41,815 bases of DNA from Lachnospiraceae bacterium (lineage in GTDB: Bacteria > Bacillota > Clostridia > Lachnospirales > Lachnospiraceae), in assembly GCA_017469935.1 (NCBI GenBank), contig JAFUFL010000062.1:1-41815 (forward strand), given 5' to 3'. Positions 7,550 through 16,371 of the stretch are shown here, piece by piece. Numbering within the stretch: position 1 is the stretch's first letter; every line of letters starts with the position of its first letter. Made by a program: the position numbers and the translations under genes. Under the pieces are notes generated by a model that saw only the letters and a program-made list of their open reading frames with translations, was not told the origin of the DNA and made no database searches.

Positions 7550-7578
7550 TTTACAATTTTTCACGCACAGGGTATAGT
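7550..7578 (+). promoter_or_regulatory. Promoter of the sulfur operon
   Basis: TTTACA (7550-7555), a 17-base spacer and TATAGT (7573-7578) form a near-consensus sigma-A promoter. Transcription would begin about 7585, giving a 24-base leader before the ATG of the cysteine-rich leader peptide. Confidence 0.65.
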
Positions 7579-7608
7579 CGAAGACGACAAAAAGAAGGAG
7601 GAAAAGAA

Positions 7609-7737
7609 ATGTTTTATTATGTGATGCGCAAAGTGAATACTATGATGTGTTGCCGAATGCTGCACTCCCAGGCATGTAATATGGCAGGTGCGTTCGGGTG
7701 TTGTCCGATTGCGCGTTTTAGCATGAAACAATCTTAG
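7609..7737 (+). CDS. Cysteine/methionine-rich leader peptide (42 residues)
   Basis: An AAGGAGGAAAAGAA sequence sits just before ATG 7609, and the frame stops with TAG at 7735. The peptide has 42 residues, of which 5 are Cys (14, 15, 23, 31, 32) and 7 are Met, so about 29 percent contain sulfur; two Cys-Cys pairs (TGTTGC and TGTTGT) stand out. There is no signal peptide. It lies between the operon promoter and a terminator and ahead of sulfate transport genes. This is the arrangement of a ribosome-stalling leader that senses charged tRNA-Cys. A metal-binding small protein is the alternative. The stop codon is in the loop of a hairpin (7729-7744). Confidence 0.65.
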   Translation: MFYYVMRKVNTMMCCRMLHSQACNMAGAFGCCPIARFSMKQS

Positions 7738-7752
7738 AAGATTGATCTGGAA

Positions 7753-7822
7753 ATGCCATTCTGTCCGGGAGCTGATCTGCAGGCCCCCGTTTTTTATTGG
7801 AAAGAACAGGGGACAATGGCAT
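7753..7822 (+). promoter_or_regulatory. Transcription attenuator with competing pairings
   Basis: A terminator hairpin pairs 7766-7773 (CGGGAGCT) with 7782-7789 (GGCCCCCG), with one mismatch and one G-U, followed by TTTTTTATT. Its left arm can instead pair with leader-peptide codons: 7665-7674 (CTCCCAGGCA) against 7762-7771 (TGTCCGGGAG), 9 of 10 positions. Its right arm and U-tract can pair with 7801-7812 (CCCCCGTTTTTT against AAAGAACAGGGG). A further helix joins 7753-7766 and 7811-7822. A ribosome stalled on the first Cys-Cys codons would leave 7665-7674 free and block the terminator. The mechanism is inferred from pairing by eye. Confidence 0.55.
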
Positions 7823-7872
7823 GAAACATAGAATACAGAATACAGAATCAAAAAAAGAAGAGGGAAAATGTC

Positions 7873-8949
7873 ATGATAAATAAGAAGATAAAAATCATTG
7901 CTGCTGCATTGGCCGCTGTGTTGGCGCTGGGTACATTGACAGCCTGCGGCTCCGGCTCCGACTCGAAATCCTCAGGCGGCACCATCGAACTGACGAACGT
8001 GTCTTATGATCCTACCCGCGAATTGTACGCGGCATACAACGAGATATTTGAGCAACATTATGAGGAGAGCACCGGAAAGAAGATCGAGGTTACACAGTCT
8101 CACGGTGGTTCCGGAAAGCAGGCACTTGAGGTGTCGAACGGCCTCGAAGCAGATGTGGTGACCCTGGCGCTGGAAGGTGACGTACAGGTGGTGGCAGATG
8201 CAGGTCTCATTGATGATGGCTTCGTGTCAGAATTTCCTCTGGACAGCTCGCCGTACACCTCGACCATAGTATTCCTTGTTCGCTCCGGGAACCCCAAGGG
8301 TATATACGACTGGGACGACTTGATCCGCGATGATGTGGGTGTTATTACCCCGAATCCCAAGACCTCCGGCGGTGCCATGTGGAACTACCTGGCAGCCTGG
8401 TACTTTTTCGAGCAGCAGGGTCAGTCGGACGAAGATATCTTAGATTCCATCCGCAAGCTTTATGGCAATGTGGTGGTTCTCGATTCCGGCGCACGCGGAT
8501 CAACTACCTCCTTTGTGGAAAACGGCCAGGGAGATGTTTTGCTGGCCTGGGAGAACGAGGCGTTCCTTTCGCTGAAGGAACACCCCGGTGAGTATGAGAT
8601 CGTGGTACCCAGTGTATCTATCCTCTGCCAGCCAACGGTGGCTGTGGTAGACGAGGTTACGCGGAAGCACGACACTGTTGATGCGGCGACGGAGTACTTG
8701 AACTATCTTTATTCGGACGAAGCACAGGTGATCGAGGCGGAGAACTTCTATCGTCCCAGTACCCCGGAAGTCTATGCGCAGTATGTGACTGAGATAGAGG
8801 GCAACACCATCACCGAGATTCCGGAAAACGGTAAATGGATCAATGACAAGGTTGTTCTGACCGATATCAATCATTTCGGTGGATGGACACAGGCGCGTGC
8901 CGTGCATTTTGCCGACGGCGCGAACTTTGATTCCATCTACGAGCAGTAA
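7873..8949 (+). CDS. Sulfate ABC transporter substrate-binding lipoprotein
   Basis: The 358-residue protein has a lipoprotein signal with LTAC (cysteine about residue 25). It belongs to the Sbp/CysP family: LTNVSYDPTRELYAAYNEIF near the start, QSHGGSGKQAL (anion contacts), GLEADVVTLAL, NPKTSGGAMWNYLAAW, and a GARGSTTSF region that lines the sulfate site. It captures sulfate or thiosulfate outside the membrane and delivers it to the CysTW permease. It is the first structural gene after the attenuator. A strong hairpin follows the gene. Confidence 0.92.
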   Translation: MINKKIKIIAAALAAVLALGTLTACGSGSDSKSSGGTIELTNVSYDPTRELYAAYNEIFEQHYEESTGKKIEVTQSHGGSGKQALEVSNGLEADVVTLALEGDVQVVADAGLIDDGFVSEFPLDSSPYTSTIVFLVRSGNPKGIYDWDDLIRDDVGVITPNPKTSGGAMWNYLAAWYFFEQQGQSDEDILDSIRKLYGNVVVLDSGARGSTTSFVENGQGDVLLAWENEAFLSLKEHPGEYEIVVPSVSILCQPTVAVVDEVTRKHDTVDAATEYLNYLYSDEAQVIEAENFYRPSTPEVYAQYVTEIEGNTITEIPENGKWINDKVVLTDINHFGGWTQARAVHFADGANFDSIYEQ

Positions 8950-8957
8950 ACAATAAT

Positions 8958-8994
8958 CCGTCCGGCGCGGTTTTCATATGACCGTGCCGGACGG
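8958..8994 (+). other. Intra-operon mRNA hairpin between the sulfate-binding protein and cysT
   Basis: CCGTCCGGC-G-CGGT pairs with ACCG-T-GCCGGACGG (13 bp, one mismatch, 9-base loop). No T-run follows, so it is unlikely to terminate fully. Hairpins at this place in ABC importer operons often protect the upstream mRNA and raise the level of the binding protein over the permeases. Confidence 0.6.
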
Positions 8995-9015
8995 GAGGCG
9001 AAAGGGTTTCATCTC

Positions 9016-9858
9016 ATGAATAGGATGAGAAAACACAAAAGCATTATTCCCGGCTTCGGGCTCAGCTTCGGTTTGACGATCACGATATTGAGCCTGGTCG
9101 TGCTGATCCCGTTGTGCTCGCTGGCAGTCTTTACGGCGAGACTGTCGTTTTCGGAGTTTATCTATACCATTACCCGGCCGAGGGTCCTGTCGGGATACTG
9201 GGTGAGCATATCCACAGCACTCATCGCGGCGCTCGTGAACGCGGTCATGGGCTTCATCATGGCCTGGGTGCTGGTGCGGTACGACTTTCCCGGTAAAAAG
9301 TTCATTGACGGCATCATCGAACTGCCCTTTGCGCTGCCTACCGCAGTCGCAGGCATTTCGCTTACACATCTTACGACCACCAACGGCTGGGTGGGGAAGC
9401 TCTTTTATGAGGCCTTCGGAATCCGCATCGCATATACGCGGCTCGGCATTACCATCGCGCTCATTTTCATTGGAATTCCGTTCGTGGTGCGCTCTGTGCA
9501 GCCCGTCCTGGAGAAGATGGATATCCAGTACGAGGAGGCAGCCATGATCTTGGGCGCGGACCGGAGAACGACCTTTTGGAAGGTGATCTTTCCCGAGCTT
9601 TTACCCGCGCTTATCTCAGGCTTTACACTGGCCTTTGCCAGAAGCATCGGGGAATACGGAAGTGTGGTATTCATCGCGGGCAACACGCCCTATGAAACGG
9701 AAATCGCACCGCTTCTCATTATGTCCGAGCTTCAGGAATTTGATTACGCCGCAGCTACGTCCATCGCCCTCGTCATGCTTGCCATCGCGTTTATCATCCT
9801 GTCGATAAACGCCGTAGCCCAGAGCATTGTGTCCCGCCGCGTGAGCGGTCTTGCATAA
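9016..9858 (+). CDS. cysT: Sulfate ABC transporter permease CysT (CysU)
   Basis: The protein has 280 residues with six predicted membrane helices and the sulfate permease signatures: LPFALPTAVAGISLT, a YEEAAMILGADRRTTFWKVIFPELLPALISG coupling loop (EAA motif) and ARSIGEYGSVVFIAGN. With CysW it forms the membrane channel for sulfate. It is followed by cysW after 14 bases and lies within the operon headed by the attenuator. Confidence 0.93.
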   Translation: MNRMRKHKSIIPGFGLSFGLTITILSLVVLIPLCSLAVFTARLSFSEFIYTITRPRVLSGYWVSISTALIAALVNAVMGFIMAWVLVRYDFPGKKFIDGIIELPFALPTAVAGISLTHLTTTNGWVGKLFYEAFGIRIAYTRLGITIALIFIGIPFVVRSVQPVLEKMDIQYEEAAMILGADRRTTFWKVIFPELLPALISGFTLAFARSIGEYGSVVFIAGNTPYETEIAPLLIMSELQEFDYAAATSIALVMLAIAFIILSINAVAQSIVSRRVSGLA

Positions 9859-9872
9859 GGAGGCGGTCTTTT

Positions 9873-10703
9873 ATGGAACTGAGAAAAAACAGCGGCCCTC
9901 TCAAGTGGTGCATGATCACACTGGTCGTGGTCTTCCTGACGATGTTCCTGCTGCTGCCGCTGGTCTACATTGTGATCACGGCGCTCTCGAAGGGAATCGA
10001 CACGTACATATCCTCGATCACGGATGTATACGCCGTCAAGGCGGCGTGGCTCACGATCCAGGCGACATTGTGGGCGGTGCTCGTCAATACGATCTTCGGC
10101 ATCGCAGCGGCCTGGTGCCTGACGAAATTTGCCTTCAAGGGGAAAAAGATCATATCCACCTTCATCGATCTGCCGGTGACGGTGTCGCCCATCATCGCAG
10201 GCCTCATCTATGTGCTTACCTTTGGGCGTCAGAGCTTTTTGTATCCCATTCTGGACGGCTGGGGCATCCAGATCATTTTTGCAGTGCCGGGTATCATCCT
10301 GGCGACGATCTTTGTTACGTTCCCGTTCATCTCCCGGGAACTCATTCCGGTGCTGACGGCACAGGGGACGGACGAGGAGGAAGCTGCGGCGCTCATGGGC
10401 GCAGGTACTTTTACAATCTTTCGCAAGGTGACACTGCCCCATATTAAATGGGCGCTTCTGTACGGAATCGTGCTCTGCACTGCCCGCGCCATGGGGGAAT
10501 TCGGTGCGGTGTCGGTGCTCTCCGGGCATCTGAGGGGCAAGACGAACACCCTGCCGCTGTACATTGAGCTCTTGTATCAGGGCTACGACTTTACAGGCGC
10601 CTTTGCCGCGTCCAGCATTCTTGTGATCCTGGCTGTCGTTGTTCTGGTACTCCGGCTGCTGCTGGAGCATCGGGGACAGAAGGAGCTGGATATCCATAAG
10701 TGA
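9873..10703 (+). CDS. cysW: Sulfate ABC transporter permease CysW
   Basis: The protein has 276 residues with six membrane helices. DLPVTVSPIIAGLIYVL, the EEEAAALMGAGTFTIFRKVTLPHIKWALLYG coupling loop, and ARAMGEFGAVSVLSGHLRGKTNTLPLYIE are CysW hallmarks. AAGGAGGCGG precedes the start. It is the second half of the sulfate channel; the cysA ATG comes 10 bases after the stop. Confidence 0.93.
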   Translation: MELRKNSGPLKWCMITLVVVFLTMFLLLPLVYIVITALSKGIDTYISSITDVYAVKAAWLTIQATLWAVLVNTIFGIAAAWCLTKFAFKGKKIISTFIDLPVTVSPIIAGLIYVLTFGRQSFLYPILDGWGIQIIFAVPGIILATIFVTFPFISRELIPVLTAQGTDEEEAAALMGAGTFTIFRKVTLPHIKWALLYGIVLCTARAMGEFGAVSVLSGHLRGKTNTLPLYIELLYQGYDFTGAFAASSILVILAVVVLVLRLLLEHRGQKELDIHK

Positions 10704-10713
10704 GGAACGAATC

Positions 10714-11787
10714 ATGAGTGAGAATACAAGCTATGTCGAACTGCGGCATATAAACAAGCATTACGGCGATTTTCACGCGTCAAAGGACATCAATATCCGA
10801 ATTCCCAAGGGAAAACTAGTGGCGCTGCTTGGCCCCTCCGGCTCCGGCAAGACTACGATCCTGCGTATGATCGCGGGACTGGAGCATCCCGACTCCGGCG
10901 AGATCCTCATTGACGGCAAGGTCGTCAATGACGTTCCGGGGAGTGACCGCGGGATCGGCTTCGTATTTCAGAGCTATGCGCTGTTCCGATATATGACGGT
11001 ATATGACAATATCGCCTTCGGACTGCGCGTCAAGAAAACGCCGGAGAGGGAGATCAAAGAGCGAGTGTCGGAGCTCATGAAGCTCATAGGCTGCGAAGGG
11101 CTGGAAAAGCGCTATCCCAGCCAGCTGTCCGGAGGGCAGCGCCAGCGTGTGGCTTTCGCCCGTGCACTGGCACCCAATCCGCAGATCCTGCTGCTGGACG
11201 AACCTTTTGCGGCTATCGATGCCAAAGTGCGCCTGGAGCTTCGCACCTGGCTGCGTGATATGATCACCAGGATCGGCATCACCAGTATTTTCGTGACGCA
11301 CGACCAGAATGAGGCTATTGAGGTGGCGGATGAAATCATCGTGACGAATCTCGGCCGGGTGGAGCAGACCGGTACGCCGTCCGAGCTTTACACTGATCCT
11401 GCCACGCCATTTGTCGTGCGCTTTATAGGGAACTCTATCCCCGTGAAAAACTATGACCGCTTTCAATATTTTGAGGAGAGAGGGAAGGAAAGTGCGGCAA
11501 TCCTGCGCCCCGAGTTCATCAGCATCTTTAAAAAGGGTGAAAACGTTCAGTATTCAAAATCAGCCGAGGAAGGCGTGGTGGAAGATATCATTTTCCGGGG
11601 CAGCAATCTGGAGATTCGGGTTCGCCTCCATGGGAATCTTCTTTCCGCCATACGCAGCATCAATGACCCGGATATTCAGGTGGGAGAGACCGTGGATGTG
11701 TTCATTCATCGTCTGTTCGTGATCGATGGAGAGAAAGTGACAATGAAATATAACCAGTCACTCCGGGAAGAGAGTGTCATTATTTAA
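10714..11787 (+). CDS. cysA: Sulfate ABC transporter ATPase CysA
   Basis: The start at 10714 follows GAGGAACG; 357 residues. Walker A is GPSGSGKTT, Q-loop FVFQSYALF, signature LSGGQRQRVAFARAL, Walker B ILLLDEPFAAID, and switch histidine VTHDQNEA. A TOBE-like regulatory domain follows after about residue 240, with the usual RPEFI segment. It powers sulfate uptake through CysTW. The C-terminus overlaps or abuts the aprA start. Confidence 0.92.
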   Translation: MSENTSYVELRHINKHYGDFHASKDINIRIPKGKLVALLGPSGSGKTTILRMIAGLEHPDSGEILIDGKVVNDVPGSDRGIGFVFQSYALFRYMTVYDNIAFGLRVKKTPEREIKERVSELMKLIGCEGLEKRYPSQLSGGQRQRVAFARALAPNPQILLLDEPFAAIDAKVRLELRTWLRDMITRIGITSIFVTHDQNEAIEVADEIIVTNLGRVEQTGTPSELYTDPATPFVVRFIGNSIPVKNYDRFQYFEERGKESAAILRPEFISIFKKGENVQYSKSAEEGVVEDIIFRGSNLEIRVRLHGNLLSAIRSINDPDIQVGETVDVFIHRLFVIDGEKVTMKYNQSLREESVII

Positions 11788-11791
11788 TCCT

Positions 11792-13477
11792 ATGGAAAGA
11801 AAGTATTTAACAACAGACCTCCTTATTATCGGAGGAGGTACGGCGGGCTGCTATGCCGCCATTACGGCGGCGCGGCAGGCTCGGGACTTGCGTATATTGA
11901 TCGCCGAGAAGGCAAATATCAAACGTTCCGGCTGTCTGGCGGCGGGCGTGAACGCGCTCAACGCATATATAACCGAGGGACAGACCGTTCGTGACTATCT
12001 CGAATTCGTCCGCTGGGACGCGGAGAAAATCATTCGGGACGATCTGGTGCTTTCCATGGCGGAAGGCTTCAACGAGACCGCAGCAGATCTGGAACGGATG
12101 GGTCTTGTGATCCTGAAGGATGAACGCGGAAAATATGTGACGCGGGGACGACAAAATATCAAGATCAACGGCGAGAACATCAAACCCCTTCTGGCCGCCG
12201 AAGTGGGGCGGTATGGGAATATCGAAGTGCTGAATCACGTAAATATTACGGATTATCTGACTGCGGAAGGGCGCGTTTTCGGCGCAGTCGGTTTTGGCGT
12301 GGAAGAGGAGATCGAATACGGGATATCCGCGCGGGCGGTGCTGATCGCCACCGGCGGGGCGGCGGGACTGTACCGGCCCAATAATCCCGGCTTTTCACGG
12401 CACAAAATGTGGTATCCGCCTTTTAATACCGGCGCGGGTTACGCCATGGGCATCCGGGCCGGCGCGGAGATGACCAGCTTCGAGATGCGGTTTGTTGCGC
12501 AGCGATGCAAAGACACGATCGCTCCCACGGGTACCATTGCCTTGGGCGTCGGTGCCCGGGAAGTAAACGCCCGCGGAGAGATCTATGAAAAGCAATATGG
12601 CCTGTCTACCTCCGGACGGGCTTACGGGACCACGAACGAGACCTATGAGGGACGCGGCCCCTGCTACCTCCGAACAAAGGGGATCACATCGGAGCAGGAT
12701 GAGGAGCTCCTGAGAGCCTATCTGAACATGGCGCCGGCGCAGACTCTGAAGTGGATTGAGAGCGGAAGACTCCCTTCGGAGCAGAACGTGGAGATCGAGG
12801 GGACGGAACCCTATATTGTGGGCGGACACACGGGCAGTGGATACTGGGTGGACACACGCAGACGCACGACGCTCGCAAACCTGTATGCAGCAGGGGATGT
12901 GTCCGGCGGAGCTCCGAAAAAATTTGTTACGGGAGCGCTGGCAGAAGGCGCAATTGCGGCGGAGACGATCCTGAGCGATATCAAAAATATACCTCCTGCG
13001 GAGGAGGCGGTCGTTCGCGCCAGGGCAGAGAAGGTGTTTCTTGACTATGAGCGCAGGCTGTCCGATGCTCCGCAGGAGCCGTATGATGTGTTTGCCATAG
13101 AGGAGGCCATGCAGAAGGTCATGGACGAGTACGCCGGAGGGATCAAAACCGCTTATCGTTACAATGCCGGGCAGCTGGCGCTGGCAGACAGCTCCATCGA
13201 TCGGCTGATCGTTCTTGCGGAGGGGCTGACCGGCCCCGACATGGATACGCTCGTTCATATTTATGAGCTGCGGGAACGGCTGACGGTGTGCAAGGTGCTC
13301 ATCGCCCATCTGTGCGCTCGCAAGGAGACCCGGTGGCCGGGTTTTGCAGTGCATACCGATCATCCGCAGCTGAGCGGGGACTACGAATGCTATGTGAATT
13401 CAAAATGGCTCGATGGGCATTTGGAAGTCTTTACCCGGCCTTTGGTGAGGGAGGGCGCATATGAGCATACATATTGA
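11792..13477 (+). CDS. aprA: Adenylylsulfate (APS) reductase alpha subunit, assimilatory-type AprA
   Basis: This 561-residue FAD protein has LLIIGGGTAGCYAA, the dinucleotide-binding motif, followed by SGCLAAGVNALN, and a later NLYAAGDVSGGAPKKFVTGALAEG FAD-binding segment; it belongs to the fumarate reductase/AprA flavoprotein family. Together with the two-cluster ferredoxin encoded next and CysDN, the context indicates reduction of APS to sulfite. ATG 11792 is chosen because it gives a natural MERKYLTTD start coupled to the cysA stop; a GTG at 11774 is possible. No PAPS reductase or APS kinase gene is present. AprA in dissimilatory sulfate reducers is somewhat longer. Confidence 0.85.
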   Translation: MERKYLTTDLLIIGGGTAGCYAAITAARQARDLRILIAEKANIKRSGCLAAGVNALNAYITEGQTVRDYLEFVRWDAEKIIRDDLVLSMAEGFNETAADLERMGLVILKDERGKYVTRGRQNIKINGENIKPLLAAEVGRYGNIEVLNHVNITDYLTAEGRVFGAVGFGVEEEIEYGISARAVLIATGGAAGLYRPNNPGFSRHKMWYPPFNTGAGYAMGIRAGAEMTSFEMRFVAQRCKDTIAPTGTIALGVGAREVNARGEIYEKQYGLSTSGRAYGTTNETYEGRGPCYLRTKGITSEQDEELLRAYLNMAPAQTLKWIESGRLPSEQNVEIEGTEPYIVGGHTGSGYWVDTRRRTTLANLYAAGDVSGGAPKKFVTGALAEGAIAAETILSDIKNIPPAEEAVVRARAEKVFLDYERRLSDAPQEPYDVFAIEEAMQKVMDEYAGGIKTAYRYNAGQLALADSSIDRLIVLAEGLTGPDMDTLVHIYELRERLTVCKVLIAHLCARKETRWPGFAVHTDHPQLSGDYECYVNSKWLDGHLEVFTRPLVREGAYEHTY

Positions 13478-13775
13478 CAGGGATAAATGCATCCGCTGCG
13501 GCGCGTGCAGGGAGATATGCCCCGGCAATCTGATCGGGCGTACGACGGACGGAACAGCGTATCTGAGGCACCCGGAAGAGTGCTGGGGCTGCGCCTCCTG
13601 CCTGAAGGAGTGCCGTCATGAGGCGATCTTCTATTTCTTGGGCGCGGATATCGGCGGTCAGGGAAGCCGGATGCAGACCAACCGGGAAGGAGATCTGACG
13701 CACTGGATCATCAGCAGTCCGGGAAGGGAACCCTTTACCATCACGGTGGATCGCCGGGAATCAAACAAGTATTAG
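13461..13775 (+). CDS. aprB: APS reductase beta subunit, ferredoxin-type AprB
   Basis: The 104-residue protein carries two [4Fe-4S] motifs: [12 protein letters not shown] and [11 protein letters not shown]. The C-terminal tail has [19 protein letters not shown], similar to the tail strand of AprB that contacts AprA. It passes electrons to the FAD of AprA. It overlaps aprA by 17 bases, which fits a fixed subunit ratio, and cysD follows after 10 bases with an AGGAGG site. Confidence 0.87.
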   Translation: MSIHIDRDKCIRCGACREICPGNLIGRTTDGTAYLRHPEECWGCASCLKECRHEAIFYFLGADIGGQGSRMQTNREGDLTHWIISSPGREPFTITVDRRESNKY

Positions 13776-13785
13776 GAGGCTGAAC

Positions 13786-14688
13786 ATGCAGGAACTATCC
13801 CATCTGGACAAGCTGGAGGCGGAGGCAATCTATATCCTCCGGGAAGTGGCGGCGGAATGTGAAAAGCCGGTGATGCTCTATTCTATCGGCAAGGACAGTT
13901 CTGTACTGCTGCATCTGGCGCTGAAGGCTTTTTGGCCGGAAAAGCCGCCGTTTCCCTTCCTACATATCGACACCGGCTGGAAATTTCGCGAAATGATTGC
14001 GTTCCGGGACAAAACAGCGGAGAAATACGGGCTGGACATGCTGGTGTACAGGAATGAGGAAGGAATAAAGCAGGGCATCAATCCCTTTGACCACGGGTCG
14101 GTCTATACGGACATTATGAAGACACAGGCGCTTCGGCAGGCACTTGCAAAATACGGCTTTACGGCGGCGTTTGGAGGCGGCCGGCGGGATGAGGAGAAAT
14201 CCCGTGCCAAGGAGCGCATCTTTTCCTTCCGGAATCGTGAGCAGGCATGGGATCCGAAAAACCAGCGTCCCGAGATGTGGAAGCTTTATAACACCCGAAT
14301 CTATAAAGGGGAGAGTATACGTGTGTTTCCTATTTCCAACTGGACGGAAAAGGATATCTGGCAGTACATCCGAAGGGAAAACATCGAGATCGTCCCATTG
14401 TATTATGCCGCGCAGCGCCCGGTCGTGTACCGCGACGGTAATCTGATCATGGTAGACGACGACCGCTTACCCCTTTTGCCGGGCGAGAGGCCGGAGCCCA
14501 AAAGCATTCGCTTCCGAACTCTGGGCTGCTATCCGCTCACCGGCGGCGTGGAATCTACGGCGGACACGCTGGACGGCATTATCGATGAGACACTTTCTGC
14601 CGTGACCAGCGAACGCACCAGCCGTGTGATCGACCGGGATGGCGGAGAGGCCTCCATGGAAAAGCGCAAGCGGGAGGGGTATTTCTGA
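13786..14688 (+). CDS. cysD: Sulfate adenylyltransferase subunit 2, CysD
   Basis: The protein has 300 residues and the PP-loop SIGKDSS near residue 35, the [13 protein letters not shown] segment, [19 protein letters not shown], and [10 protein letters not shown], all conserved in CysD. It transfers AMP from ATP to sulfate to give APS, with CysN driving the reaction by GTP hydrolysis. The stop lies at the cysN start (1 base before its ATG), so the two are translationally coupled. Confidence 0.95.
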   Translation: MQELSHLDKLEAEAIYILREVAAECEKPVMLYSIGKDSSVLLHLALKAFWPEKPPFPFLHIDTGWKFREMIAFRDKTAEKYGLDMLVYRNEEGIKQGINPFDHGSVYTDIMKTQALRQALAKYGFTAAFGGGRRDEEKSRAKERIFSFRNREQAWDPKNQRPEMWKLYNTRIYKGESIRVFPISNWTEKDIWQYIRRENIEIVPLYYAAQRPVVYRDGNLIMVDDDRLPLLPGERPEPKSIRFRTLGCYPLTGGVESTADTLDGIIDETLSAVTSERTSRVIDRDGGEASMEKRKREGYF

Positions 14689-14689
14689 C

Positions 14690-16288
14690 ATGAACGGACT
14701 ACTGAAATTTATTACTTGCGGCAGCGTGGACGATGGAAAATCGACACTCATCGGCCACATCCTGTACGACACAAAGCTCCTGTATGCCGATCAGGAGAAG
14801 GCGCTGGAATTGGACAGCCGCGTGGGATCACGCGGAGGAGAGATCGATTACTCGCTCCTGCTTGACGGCCTCATGGCAGAACGGGAGCAGGGAATCACCA
14901 TCGACGTGGCGTATCGCTATTTTACCACTGACCGCCGCAGCTTCATCGTCGCAGATACGCCGGGCCATGAAGAATACACGCGGAACATGGCCGTCGGCGC
15001 GAGCTTTGCGGATCTTGCTGTGATCCTGGTCGATGCCACGAAAGGCATTCTGGTCCAGACCCGGCGCCATGCGTGGATCTGTGCGCTCATGGGCATTCAG
15101 TATTTTGTCTTTGCAGTCAACAAAATGGACCTGGCGGAGTATGCGAAAGAGCCCTTCGAGAGGATCTGTACGCATATCGATGAGCTGAAAAATAACCTGG
15201 GGCTTCAGAACGTAAAGATCATCCCTCTCTCCGCGACGGAGGGGGAAAATGTGACCCGAAAATCGGAACGCATGGGCTGGTATGACGGCGAACCGCTGCT
15301 CGACTATCTGGAGACGGTGGAAATCGATACGGTCAGCCGTGAAGAGGGCTTTTATATGCCGGTGCAGAGGGTCTGCCGACCGGATCACACGTTCCGGGGA
15401 TTCCAGGGACAGATAGAGGCGGGAGAGCTTCGGGAGGGTGATGAACTGACGTCGCTGCCCAGCGGCACCCGGGCAGCAGTAAAGGCAATCTATGTCGGTG
15501 AAGACCGGACTGCGTATGCTGTCCAGGGTCAGCCGGTCACGGTGGAACTCGATCAGGAGATCGACGTGTCCCGCGGCAGTGTTCTTGCAAAGGGCACGGC
15601 GCTCCGCACGGCCAGCCGGTTCGACGCCACACTGCTATGGATGGACGATGAGAGGTTCATCAACAGCCGCGCCATGTTCGTGAAGGTGGGCACACGCCTC
15701 ATCCCGGGGAAAATCACAGGGATTCGTTATATCATCGACGTGAACACCGGGGAGCATCGGAATGCCCAGAGCCTTCAGAAAAATGAGATTGCACTCTGCT
15801 CTGTAGAGCTTTCGTCTCCTGCGGTACTCGATACATTTTCCAATCACCGGACGCTGGGAGAACTGATCCTGATCGACCGGGTGACAAACGCAACCTCTGC
15901 CTGCGGCGTTATCGAGACGATCACTGACAGTCAGGGTCGTGGAGAGACCGAGGTCAGCCCCGAAGTCCGCGCGAAGTATATGGGGCAGACGCCCTATCTC
16001 ATATTCGCCGACGACGCCTGCAAGGCAGAAGAGATTGAGCTGAAACTTCTTTCTCAGGGAATGCATACCATGCGTCTGTGTGTAAGCGGCGAGCACCTTA
16101 TTTTCGCCGCGGATATCCTGCAGCGCGCAGGGCTTATCACAGTCATTTCCGGCGATCTTCTTGACATGGAAATAGAGGAGGGGCTGCGAAAGAAGCTGTA
16201 TTCAAAGCTAATTGTGGACTTGCGGGAGGGCGGACCTCAAAAGGACCGGCTTCTATACGAGAACATGGTAAACTACGTCTTTTCATGA
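14690..16288 (+). CDS. cysN: Sulfate adenylyltransferase subunit 1, CysN, with vestigial APS-kinase-like tail
   Basis: The 532-residue GTPase has GSVDDGKST (G1), DTPGHEEY (G3) and NKMD (G4), then EF-Tu-like domains up to about residue 430. The last 100 residues have no counterpart in the 475-residue E. coli enzyme. They contain FADDACKAEEIELKLLSQGMHT-like and DILQRAGLITVISGD-like stretches that resemble the ends of an APS kinase (CysC) domain, but no P-loop. PAPS is not needed in this pathway, since AprAB uses APS, so a lost kinase domain would make sense. The tail assignment is inference. Confidence 0.93.
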   Translation: MNGLLKFITCGSVDDGKSTLIGHILYDTKLLYADQEKALELDSRVGSRGGEIDYSLLLDGLMAEREQGITIDVAYRYFTTDRRSFIVADTPGHEEYTRNMAVGASFADLAVILVDATKGILVQTRRHAWICALMGIQYFVFAVNKMDLAEYAKEPFERICTHIDELKNNLGLQNVKIIPLSATEGENVTRKSERMGWYDGEPLLDYLETVEIDTVSREEGFYMPVQRVCRPDHTFRGFQGQIEAGELREGDELTSLPSGTRAAVKAIYVGEDRTAYAVQGQPVTVELDQEIDVSRGSVLAKGTALRTASRFDATLLWMDDERFINSRAMFVKVGTRLIPGKITGIRYIIDVNTGEHRNAQSLQKNEIALCSVELSSPAVLDTFSNHRTLGELILIDRVTNATSACGVIETITDSQGRGETEVSPEVRAKYMGQTPYLIFADDACKAEEIELKLLSQGMHTMRLCVSGEHLIFAADILQRAGLITVISGDLLDMEIEEGLRKKLYSKLIVDLREGGPQKDRLLYENMVNYVFS

Positions 16289-16371
16289 TGAAATTGCGGC
16301 TGTGGATAAAAAACAGACGCGGCGAGGCGGGAGAACAACAGGAAACATGAAGCAGGGAGGATGATGATCAA

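Noticed and set aside
11792-13775. Dissimilatory sulfate reduction locus
   Set aside because: No dsrAB, qmo or heterodisulfide-type genes; the sulfite reductase is the small single-chain type and the neighbours are biosynthetic.
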